This document shows, in pieces, positions 54,631 through 64,000 of a stretch of 64,000 nt of DNA. Numbering within the stretch: position 1 is the stretch's first letter; each line of letters starts with the position of its first letter. Location of the stretch: the NCBI GenBank assembly GCA_018136815.1, contig CM030934.1, forward strand, positions 206,627 through 270,626, given 5' to 3'. Both the position numbers and the translations under genes were made by a program. Under the pieces are notes generated by a model that did no database searches, had not been told where the DNA came from, and saw only the letters and a list, made by a program, of their open reading frames with translations. This stretch comes from Isochrysis galbana. Lineage: Eukaryota > Haptophyta > Isochrysidales > Isochrysidaceae.

Positions 54631-55100
54631 TCCTACTTATAAATAAAAGCAGTTCTTTCTAGTTTGTACCGAGATAGGCGAATGGCGAATGGACGGTGTT
54701 TGTCACTTCTTGAAAGTGTCGATGCCATTGTGCACTTTGCGCCCGCCCCGAGATCATAAAATGTGGTTTATGATCTCCGGCTGAGGCTCGTTTTGCTTTT
54801 GAATATGCTTGTTTCTTGTTATCGTCCACCCGCTTTTGAACTTTTGAAGCTTATGATGCTATAGCTACTGTGTACTTGGTTCATTGGGTGGTGTAATCTC
54901 AAAAATGACTTGTTTCATCCCCTGGCTAGGGCTTCGTTAGACCGCCCTAGTTGGTACGCTAGACGAACGATGAGTGGCCGTTACCGGCCGGGATTTAGAT
55001 GGCTAGCGGGGAGAGCACAAGATGAATAAGATTGTGTGGGAGGCTTGGCACAACTTGAAAATTGGACGGTGACGCGGGATGTGAAAGGCACAATAGCTGT
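54631..55100. other. Region between LINE fragment and gap, nothing recognised
   Basis: Moderately AT-rich. If the proline-rich frame continues through the gap, its C-terminal codons and stop would lie near 54980-55100, but the reading frame across the N block is unknown. Confidence 0.4.
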
Positions 55101-55200
55101 NNNNNNNNNNNNNNNNNNNNNNNNNNNNNNNNNNNNNNNNNNNNNNNNNNNNNNNNNNNNNNNNNNNNNNNNNNNNNNNNNNNNNNNNNNNNNNNNNNNN
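55101..55200. other. Assembly gap (100 N)
   Basis: Exactly 100 N, unknown true size, located at the edge of the proline-codon array. Confidence 0.99.
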
Positions 55201-58200
55201 TGGGGCGGTGGCGTGGGAGGCGGCGGTGTTGGGCGGCGGCGGCGCTGGCGGCGGCGGCGTCGGGGGTGGAGGCGTCGGAGGCGGCGGCGCTGGAGGCGGC
55301 GGTGTTGGTGGCGGAGGAGTGGGCGGAGGAGGCGTCGGAGGTGGTGGTGTTGGTGGCGGTGGCGTGGGCGGCGGCGGCATTGGGGGCGGTGGTGTGGGAG
55401 GCGGCGGTGTTGGCGGCGGGGCGCCGGCGGCGGCGGAGTTGGCGGCGGCGGGAGCTGGAGGTGGTGGTGCCGGCGGAGGCGGCCTTGGGGGTGGGGGCGT
55501 GGGTGGAGGTGGCGTGGGCGGCGGAGGAACGGGCGGCGGCGGGTAAGGCGGCGGCGGCATGGGGGCGGCGGGCGTAGGCGGCGGCGGGTAAGGCGGCGGC
55601 GGCGTAGGCGGCGGCGGGCGGTGGGCGGCGGCGGCGTGGGCGGGGGCGGCGGTGGGGGCGGCGGCGGGGTAGGCGGCGGCGGTGTTGGTGGCGGTGGCGT
55701 GGGCGGCGGCGGCATTGGAGGCGGTGGCGTGGGAGGCGGCGGTGTGGGCGGCGGCGGCGCTGGCGGCGGCGGCGTCGGGGGGGGAGGCGTCGGAGGCGGC
55801 GGCGCCGGAGGCGGCGGTGTTGGTGGCGGAGGAGTGGGCGGAGGAGGCGTCGGGGGTGGTGGTGCTGGAGGCGGGGGCGCCGGCGGCGGCGGAGTTGGCG
55901 GCGGCGGCGTAGGCGGCGGCGGGTTAGGCGGCGGCGGCGTAGGCGGCGGCGGCGTGGGAGGCGGCGGCGTGGGGGGCGGCGGGGTAGGCGGCGGCGGCGT
56001 CGGCGGCGGCGGCGTCGGGGGTGGAGGCGTCGGAGGCGGCGGCGCTGGAGGCGGCGGTGTTGGTGGGGGAGGAGTGGGCGGAGGAGGCGTCGGGGGTGGT
56101 GGTGCTGGAGGCGGGGGTGCCGGCGGCGGCGGAGTTGGCGGCGGCGGAGATGGAGGTGGTGGTGCCGGCGGCGGTGGCACAGGAGGCGGCGATGATGGTG
56201 GAGGAGGAGTGGGCGGAGGAGGCGTGGGAGGCGGCGGGGTGGGTGGCGGCGGCGTTGGCGGCGGTGGCGTCGGAGGCGGTGGTGTAGGCGGCGGTGGCGT
56301 TGGAGGCGGTGGCGTGGGCGGCGGCGGCATTGGAGGCGGTGGCATGGGAGGCGGCGGTGTGGGCGGCGGCGGCGCTGGCGGCGGCGGCGTCGGGGGGGAG
56401 GCGTCGGAGGCGGCGGCGCTGGAGGCGGCGGTGTTGGTGGCGGAGGAGTGGGCGGAGGAGGCGTCGGGGGTGGTGGTGCTGGAGGCGGTGGCGCCGGCGG
56501 CGGCGGAGTTGGCGGCGGCGGCGTAGGCGGCGGCGGGTTAGGCGGCGGCGGCGTTGGAGGCGGTGGCGCAGGAGGCGGCGGAGTGGGTGGAGGAGGAGTT
56601 GGCGGCGGCGGCGTCGGAGGCGGTGGTGTGGGCGGCGGTGGCGCCGGCGGCGGTGGTGTGGGCGGCGGCGGCGTTGGAGGCGGTGGCGCAGGAGGCGGCG
56701 GTGTAGGGGGAGGAGGAGTGGGCGGAGGAGGCGTGGGCGGCGGCGGGGTCGGTGGCGGTGGTGTTGGCGGCGGTGGCGCCGGAGGCGGCGGTGTCGGCGG
56801 TGGTGGCGCCGGCGGCGGTGGTGTGGGCGGCGGCGGCGTTGGAGGCGGTGGCGCAGGAGGCGGCGGTGTTGGGGGAGAAGGAGCGGGCGGAGGAGGCGTG
56901 GGAGGCGGCGGGGTGGGTGGCGGTGGTGTTGGCGGCGGTGGCGCCGGAGGCGGCGGTGTCGGCGGTGGCGGCGCCGGCGGCGGTGGTGCTGGTGGGGGAG
57001 GAGTCGGTGGAGGAGGCGTGGGCGGCGGTGGTGTGGGCGGCGGCGGCGTGGGAGGCGGCGGCGTGGGCGGCGGCGGCGTCGGAGGCGGCGGGGTAGGCGG
57101 CGGTGGCCGTGGAGGGGGCGGTGACGGAGGTTCGGATGGTGGCTGCGACGGCGGTGTAGACGGTGGCACGTCCGGAGGCGCAGATGGGGGTGGTGGCGTT
57201 GGTGGGGGAGGCAAGGGTGGTGGCGGTGAGGGAGGCGGCGGCGCCGGAGGGGGAGGGACAGGTGGCGGTGGAAGCGGCGGAGGCGCCGCGGGTGGCGTCG
57301 ACGGCGGCGGGAACGGTGGCGCAGTGGGAGGCGCAGAGGGCGGCGCACTCGGAGGTGGGAAGGCCTCGTTCGGCTGCGGCGCATTGGGCGGCGGGTATGC
57401 AGGAGGCGTGCTCGGGGGTTGAGACGGTGGTTTGCTCGGCGGCGGCGTGGGCGGCGCCGACGGCGGCGGCAGTGTGGGCGGCGGCGGCGTGGGTGGCGGC
57501 GGATTCGGTGGTGGCGGGGTCGGAGGGGGCGGGGTAGGCGGCGGCGGGGTCGGAGGCGGCGGGGTCGGAGGCGGCGGGGTAGGCGGCGGCGGGTCGGGCG
57601 GCGGCGGCGTGGGCGGTGGTGGCGTGGGCGGCGGAGGAACGGGCGGCGGCGGCGTAGGCGGCGGCGGCGTAGGCGGCGGCGGCGTAGGCGGCGGCGGGTT
57701 TGGCGGCGGCGGCGTGGGCGGCGGCGGCGTGGGCGGCGGCGGGGTAGGCGGCGGTGGTGTTGGTGGCGGTGGCGTGGGCGGCGGCGGCATTGGGGGCGGT
57801 GGCATGGGAGGCGGCGGTGTTGGCGGTGGCGGCGCTGGCGGCGGCGGCGTCGGGGGTGGAGGCGTCGGAGGCGGCGGCGCTGGAGGCGGCGGTGTTGGTG
57901 GGGGAGGAGTGGGCGGAGGAGGCGTCGGGGGTGGTGGTGCTGGAGGCGGTGGCGCCGGCGGCGGCGGAGTTGGCGGCGGCGGCGTAGGCGGCGGCGGGTT
58001 AGGCGGCGGCGGCGTTGGAGGCGGTGGCGCAGGAGGCGGCGGAGCTGGAGGTGGTGGTGCCGGCGGAGGCGGCCTTGGGGGTGGGGGCGTGGGTGGAGGT
58101 GGCGTGGGCGGCGGAGGAACGGGCGGCGGCGGGGCCGGCGGCGGCGGCGTGGGCGGCGGCGGCGTAGGCGGCGGCGGGTAAGGCGGCGGCGGCGTAGGCG

Positions 58201-61200
58201 GCGGCGGCGTGGGCGGCGGCGGCGTGGGCGGGGGCGGCGTGGGCGGCGGCGGGGTAGGCGGCGGCGGTGTTGGTGGCGGTGGCGTGGGCGGCGGCGGCAT
58301 TGGAGGCGGTGGCGTGGGAGGCGGCGGCGTGGGCGGCGGCGGCGCTGGCGGCGGCGGCGTCGGGGGGGGAGGCGTCGGAGGCGGCGGCGCTGGAGGCGGC
58401 GGAGGAGTGGGCGGAGGAGGCGTCGGGGGTGGTGGTGCTGGAGGCGGGGGCGCCGGCGGCGGCGGAGTTGGCGGCGGCGGCGTAGGCGGCGGCGGGTTAG
58501 GCGGCGGCGGCGTAGGCGGCGGCGGCGTGGGAGGCGGCGGCGTGGGAGGCGGCGGGGTAGGCGGCGGCGGCGTCGGCGGCGGCGGCGTCGGGGGTGGAGG
58601 CGTCGGAGGCGGCGGCGCTGGAGGCGGCGGTGTTGGTGGGGGAGGAGTGGGCGGAGGAGGCGTCGGGGGTGGTGGTGCTGGAATCGGGGGTGCCGGCGGC
58701 GGCGGATTTGGCGGCGGCGGAGATGGAGGTGGTGGTGCCGGCGGCGGTGGCACAGGAGGCGGCGATGATGGTGGAGGAGGAGTGGGCGGAGGAGGCGTGG
58801 GAGGCGGCGGGGTGGGTGGCGGCGGCGTTGGCGGCGGTGGCGTCGGAGGCGGTGGTGTAGGCGGCGGTGGCGTTGGAGGCGGTGGCGTGGGCGGCGGCGG
58901 CATTGGAGGCGGTGGCATGGGAGGCGGCGGTGTGGGCGGCGGCGGCGCTGGCGGCGGCGGCGTCGGGGGGGGAGGCGTCGGAGGCGGCGGCGCTGGAGGC
59001 GGCGGTGTTGGTGGCGGAGGAGTGGGCGGAGGAGGCGTCGGGGGTGGTGGTGCTGGAGGCGGTGGCGCCGGCGGCGGCGGAGTTGGCGGCGGCGGCGTAG
59101 GCGGCGGCGGGTTAGGCGGCGGCGGCGTTGGAGGCGGTGGCGCAGGAGGCGGCGGAGTGGGTGGAGGAGGAGTTGGCGGCGGCGGCGTCGGAGGCGGTGG
59201 TGTGGGCGGCGGTGGCGCCGGCGGCGGTGGTGTGGGCGGCGGCGGCGTTGGAGGCGGTGGCGCAGGAGGCGGCGGTGTTGGGGGAGGAGGAGTGGGTGGA
59301 GGAGGCGTGGGCGGCGGCGGGGTCGGTGGCGGTGGTGTTGGCGGCGGTGGCGCCGGAGGCGGCGGTGTCGGCGGTGGTGGCGCCGGCGGCGGTGGTGTGG
59401 GCGGCGGCGGCGTTGGAGGCGGTGGCACAGGAGGCGGCGGTATTGGTGGAGGAGGAGTGGGCGGAGGAGGCGTGGGAGGCGGCGGGGTGGGTGGCGGTTG
59501 TGTTGGCGGCGGTGGCGCCGGAGGCGGCGGCGTCGGCGGTGGCGGCGCCGGCGGCGGTGGTGTTGGTGGGGGAGGAGTCGGTGGAGGAGGCGTGGGCGGC
59601 GGTGGTGTGGGCGGCGGCGGCGTGGGAGGCGGCGGCGTGGGCGGCGGCGGCGTCGGAGGCGGCGGGGTAGGCGGCGGTGGCCGTGGAGGGGGCGGTGACG
59701 GAGGTTCGGAAGGTGGCTGCGACGGTGGTGAAGAAGGTGGCACGTCCGGAGGCGCAGATGGGGGTGGTGGCGTTGGTGGAGGAGGCAAGGGTGGTGGCGG
59801 TGAGGGAGGCGGCGGCGCCGGAGGGGGTGGGACAGGTGGCGGTGGAAGCGGCGGAGGCGCCGCGGGTGGCGTCGACGGCGGCGGGGATGGTGGCGCAGTG
59901 GGAGGCGCAGAGGGCGGCGCACTCGGAGGTGGGAAGGCCTCGTTCGGCTGCGGCGCATTGGGCGGCGGGTATGCAGGAGGCGTGCTCGGGGGTTGAGACG
60001 GTGGTTTGCTCGGCGGCGGCGTGGGCGGCGCCGACGGCGGCGGCAGTGTGGGCGGCGGCGGCGTGGGTGGCGGCGGATTCGGTGGTGGCGGGGTCGGAGG
60101 GGGCGGGGTAGGCGGCGGCGGGGTCGGAGGCGGCGGGGTCGGAGGCGGCGGGGTAGGCGGCGGCGGGTCGGGCGGCGGCGGCGTGGGCGGTGGTGGCGTG
60201 GGCGGCGGAGGAACGGGCGGCGGCGGCGTAGGCGGCGGCGGCGTAGGCGGCGGCGGCGTAGGCGGCGGCGGGTTTGGCGGCGGCGGCGTGGGCGGCGGCG
60301 GCGTGGGCGGCGGTGGTGTTGGTGGCGGTGGTGTTGGTGGCGGTGGCGTGGGCGGCGGCGGCATTGGGGGCGGTGGCATGGGAGGCGGCGGTGTTGGCGG
60401 TGGCGGCGCTGGCGGCGGCGGCGTCGGGGGGGGAGGCGTCGGAGGCGGCGGCGCTGGAGGCGGCGGTGTTGGTGGGGGAGGAGTGGGCGGAGGAGGCGTC
60501 GGGGGTGGTGGTGCTGGAGGTGGTGGCGCCGGCGGCGGCGGAGTTGGCGGCGGCGGCGTAGGCGGCGGCGGGTTAGGCGGCGGCGGCGTTGGAGGCGGTG
60601 GCGCAGGAGGCGGCGGAGCTGGAGGTGGTGGTGCCGGCGGAGGCGGCCTTGGGGGTGGGGGCGTGGGTGGAGGTGGCGTGGGCGGCGGAGGAACGGGCGG
60701 CGGCGGGTAAGGCGGCGGCGGCATGGGCGGCGGCGGCGTAGGCGGCGGCGGGTAAGGCGGCGGCGGCGTAGGCGGCGGCGGCGTGGGCGGCGGCGGCGTG
60801 GGCGGGGGCGGCGTGGGCGGCGGCGGGGTAGGCGGCGGCGGTGTTGGTGGCGGTGGCGTGGGCGGCGGCGGCATTGGAGGCGGTGGCGTGGGAGGCGGCG
60901 GCGTGGGCGGCGGCGGCGCTGGCGGCGGCGGCGTCGGGGGGGGAGGCGTCGGAGGCGGCGGCGCTGGAGGCGGCGGAGGAGTGGGCGGAGGAGGCGTCGG
61001 GGGTGGTGGTGCTGGAGGCGGGGGCGCCGGCGGCGGCGGAGTTGGCGGCGGCGGCGTAGGCGGCGGCGGGTTAGGCGGCGGCGGCGTAGGCGGCGGCGGC
61101 GTGGGAGGCGGCGGCGTGGGAGGCGGCGGGGTAGGCGGCGGCGGCGTCGGCGGCGGCGGCGTCGGGGGTGGAGGCGTCGGAGGCGGCGGCGCTGGAGGCG

Positions 61201-64000
61201 GCGGTGTTGGTGGGGGAGGAGTGGGCGGAGGAGGCGTCGGGGGTGGTGGTGCTGGAATCGGGGGTGCCGGCGGCGGCGGATTTGGCGGCGGCGGAGTTGG
61301 CGGCGGCGGCGTAGGCGGCGGCGGGTTAGGCGGCGGCGGCGTTGGAGGCGGTGGCGCAGGAGGCGGCGGAGTGGGTGGAGGAGGAGTTGGCGGCGGCGGC
61401 GTCGGAGGCGGGGGTGTGGGCGGCGGTGGCGCCGGCGGCGGTGGTGTGGGCGGCGGCGGCGTTGGAGGCGGTGGCGCAGGAGGCGGCGGTGTTGGGGGAG
61501 GAGGAGTGGGCGGAGGAGGCGTGGGCGGCGGCGGGGTCGGTGGCGGTGGTGTTGGCGGCGGTGGCGCCGGAGGCGGCGGTGTCGGCGGTGGTGGCGCCGG
61601 CGGCGGTGGTGTGGGCGGCGGCGGCGTTGGAGGCGGTGGCACAGGAGGCGGCGGTATTGGTGGAGGAGGAGTGGGCGGAGGAGGCGTGGGAGGCGGCGGG
61701 GTGGGTGGCGGTTGTGTTGGCGGCGGTGGCGCCGGAGGCGGCGGCGTCGGCGGTGGCGGCGCCGGCGGCGGTGGTGTTGGTGGGGGAGGAGTCGGTGGAG
61801 GAGGCGTGGGCGGCGGTGGTGTGGGCGGCGGCGGCGTGGGAGGCGGCGGCGTGGGCGGCGGCGGCGTCGGAGGCGGCGGGGTAGGCGGCGGTGGCCGTGG
61901 AGGGGGCGGTGACGGAGGTTCGGAAGGTGGCTGCGACGGTGGTGAAGAAGGTGGCACGTCCGGAGGCGCAGATGGGGGTGGTGGCGTTGGTGGAGGAGGC
62001 AAGGGTGGTGGCGGTGAGGGAGGCGGCGGCGCCGGAGGGGGTGGGACAGGTGGCGGTGGAAGCGGCGGAGGCGCCGCGGGTGGAGTCGACGGCGGCGGGG
62101 ATGGTGGCGCAGTGGGAGGCGCAGAGGGCGGCGCACTCGGAGGTGGGAAGGCCTCGTTCGGCTGCGGCGCATTGGGCGGCGGGTATGCAGGAGGCGTGCT
62201 CGGGGGTTGAGACGGTGGTTTGCTCGGCGGCGGCGTGGGCGGCGCCGACGGCGGCGGCAGTGTGGGCGGCGGCGGCGTGGGTGGCGGCGGATTCGGTGGT
62301 GGCGGGGTCGGAGGGGGCGGGGTAGGCGGCGGCGGGGTCGGAGGCGGCGGGGTCGGAGGCGGCGGGGTAGGCGGCGGCGGGTCGGGCGGCGGCGGCGTGG
62401 GCGGTGGTGGCGTGGGCGGCGGAGGAACGGGCGGCGGCGGCGTAGGCGGCGGCGGCGTAGGCGGCGGCGGGTTTGGCGGCGGCGGGTTTGGCGGCGGCGG
62501 CGGGTTTGGCGGCGGCGGGTTTGGCGGCGGTGGTGTTGGTGGCGGTGGCATGGGCGGCGGCGGCATTGGGGGCGGTGGCATGGGAGGCGGCGGTGTTGGC
62601 GGTGGCGGCGCTGGCGGCGGCGGCGTCGGGGGTGGAGGCGTCGGAGGCGGCGGCGCTGGAGGCGGCGGTGTTGGTGGGGGAGGAGTGGGCGGAGGAGGCG
62701 TCGGAGGTGGTGGTGTTGGTGGCGGTGGCGTGGGCGGCGGCGGCATTGGGGGCGGTGGTGTGGGAGGCGGCGGTGTTGGCGGCGGGGGCGCCGGCGGCGG
62801 CGGAGTTGGCGGCGGCGGAGCTGGAGGTGGTGGTGCCGGCGGAGGCGGCCTTGGGGTGGGGGCGTGGGTGGAGGTGGCGTGGGCGGCGGAGGAACGGGCG
62901 GCGGCGGGTAAGGCGGCGGCGGCGTGGGCGGCGGCGGCGTAGGCGGCGGCGGGTAAGGCGGCGGCGGCATGGGCGGCGGCGGCGTAGGCGGCGGCGGGTA
63001 AGGCGGCGGCGGCGTAGGCGGCGGCGGCGTGGGCGGCGGCGGCGTGGGCGGGGGCAGCGTGGGCGGCGGCGGGGTAGGCGGCGGCGGTGTTGGTGGCGGT
63101 GGCGTGGGCGGCGGCGGAATTGGAGGCGGTGGCGTGGGAGGCGGCGGTGTGGGCGGCGGCGGCGCTGGCGGCGGCGGCGTCGGGGGGGGAGGCGTCGGAG
63201 GCGGCGGCGCTGGAGGCGGCGGTGTTGGTGGCGGAGGAGTGGGCGGAGGAGGCGTCGGGGGTGGTGGTGCTGGAGGCGGGGGCGCCGGCGGCGGCGGAGT
63301 TGGCGGCGGCGGCGTAGGCGGCGGCGGGTTAGGCGGCGGCGGCGTAGGCGGCGGCGGCGTGGGAGGCGGCGGCGTGGGAGGTGGCGGGGTAGGCGGCGGC
63401 GGCGTCGGCGGCGGCGGCGTCGGGGGTGGAGGCGTCGGAGGCGGCGGCGCTGGAGGCGGCGGTGTTGGTGGGGGAGGAGTGGGCGGAGGAGGTGTCGGGG
63501 GTGGTTGTGCTGGAGGCGGGGGCGCCGGCGGCGGCGGAGTTGGCGGCGGCGGAGATGGAGGTGGTGGTGCCGGCGGCGGTGGCACAGGAGGCGGCGATGA
63601 TGGTGGAGGAGGAGTGGGCGGAGGAGGCGTGGGCGGCGGCGGGGTGGGTGGCGGCGGCGTTGGCGGCGGTGGCGTCGGAGGCGGTGGTGTGGGCGGCGGT
63701 GGCGTTGGAGGCGGTGGCGTGGGCGGCGGCGGCATTGGAGGCGGTGGCATGGGAGGCGGCGGTGTGGGCGGCGGCGGCGCTGGCGGCGGCGGCGTCGGGG
63801 GTGGAGGCGTGGGTGGTGGTGGCGCTGGAGGCGGCGGTGTTGGTGGCGGAGGAGTGGGCGGAGGAGGCGTCGGGGGTGGTGGTGCTGGAGGCGGTGGCGC
63901 CGGCGGCGGCGGAGTTGGCGGCGGCGGCGTAGGCGGCGGCGGGGTAGGCGGCGGTGGCCGTGGAGGGGGCGGTGACGGAGGTTCGGATGGTGGCTGCGAC
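55201..64000 (-). CDS. Giant proline-rich (PPPPT/PPPPA) repeat protein, partial, frameshifted
   Basis: Nearly 8.8 kb of 15-bp units; in one minus frame each encodes PPPPX, with X mostly Thr or Ala and sometimes Met, Asn, Ser, Val or Tyr. Three richer linkers (at 57.1-57.5, 59.7-60.05 and 61.9-62.3 kb, with a fourth starting at 63.95 kb) encode Ser/Gln/Lys variants such as PPPSKPPSQPPSTPPAYPPP and APQPNEAFPPPSAPPSAPP. This looks like a hydroxyproline-rich wall or matrix glycoprotein of the extensin/pherophorin style, or a rod-like spacer. The minus strand is preferred because the linkers make sense as Ser-Pro-rich protein there. The Pro frame is broken by single-G losses near 62855 and 56395, which may be sequencing errors. 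Both termini are missing: the window end on one side, the N gap on the other. Confidence 0.58.
57103..64000. repeat. Higher-order tandem repeat, 2574-bp and 2214-bp periods
   Basis: The landmark GAGGTTCGG begins at 57127, 59701, 61915 and 63978, and AGGCCTCGTTCGGCTGCGGC at 57361, 59935 and 62149. Spacings are 2574, 2214 and then 2063 bp. The first two are multiples of 3 and differ by 360 bp, or 24 of the 15-bp units; the third includes a frameshift. Whole blocks are almost identical between periods, so they arose by recent kilobase-scale duplication. Confidence 0.9.

Noticed and set aside
55036-63932. Plus-strand glycine-rich (GGGGV) and arginine-rich frames of hundreds of codons
   Set aside because: They are complements or shifts of the 15-bp proline unit. 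The linkers make ordered Ser/Pro protein only on the minus strand, so the plus frames are treated as shadows.

Overview
This window is nuclear DNA of a eukaryote, most likely a unicellular alga with a red-lineage secondary plastid (haptophyte or stramenopile; haptophyte is my preference, inferred and not proven). Reasons: spliced protein-coding genes with GT-AG introns of about 37-245 nt and one probable GC-AG intron, GC-rich coding sequence, a thylakoid-lumen precursor whose leader looks like signal peptide + transit peptide + twin-arginine signal, many retrotransposon remnants, and very long CT/GA, C/G and proline-codon repeats. Two 100-N scaffold gaps lie at 21001-21100 and 55101-55200. Exon structures were worked out by hand from frame, splice dinucleotides and family knowledge.

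Gene-bearing islands. 1134-4977(-): PPR protein. 9990-10537(-): 100-aa lumenal protein, 2 exons. 13919-15318(-): TRM9/ALKBH8-type tRNA wobble-uridine methyltransferase, 4 exons. 16933-18145(-): RING-H2 protein, 4 exons. 23468-24517(-): AT-richer leucine-rich-repeat reading frame broken by one in-frame TGA. 24884-25204(-): first exon of a NUDT22-like Nudix protein, apparently truncated. 28566-32840(+): full-length ABCB/MDR transporter with two almost identical nucleotide-binding domains. 34568-37314(+): DUF6625-like glycosyltransferase, 2 exons. 43904-44467(-): plastid-targeted protein of unknown function. 51385-52665(+): proline-rich protein with a possible THAP-like zinc finger. 55201-64000(-): enormous PPPPT/PPPPA proline-rich coding array, running off the window.

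Mobile DNA fills most of the rest. A 4.3-kb non-LTR retrotransposon (38611-42907, minus) with perfect target-site duplications is the reference copy. Related pieces are an inverted copy (12600-13606), an internally deleted 348-bp copy with its own duplication (26594-26941), 5'-end-only pieces (43345-43612, 54003-54630) and short reverse-transcriptase or C-terminal pieces (20765-21000, 37690-37845). Ty3/gypsy remnants are at 21101-22310 and 27029-27480, and a Ty1/copia remnant at 15772-16420. A 184-bp hAT-like MITE occurs twice (20096-20279, 33613-33795), each with 8-bp duplications. A ~0.75-kb interspersed repeat (here 'repeat A') has at least five partial or complete copies, one of which surrounds a ClpP-like gene fragment (47612-47980).

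The genes do not form an operon or obvious pathway. Several begin just downstream of pyrimidine/purine microsatellites, which may be a promoter habit of this genome. The most interesting observations are the ClpP fragment inside a repeat, the near-identity of the two ABC nucleotide-binding domains, the T-rich 3' ends shared by the LINE and repeat A, the hAT MITE, the palindrome cluster at 44.8-45.2 kb, and the kilobase-scale higher-order repeats of the proline-rich array.
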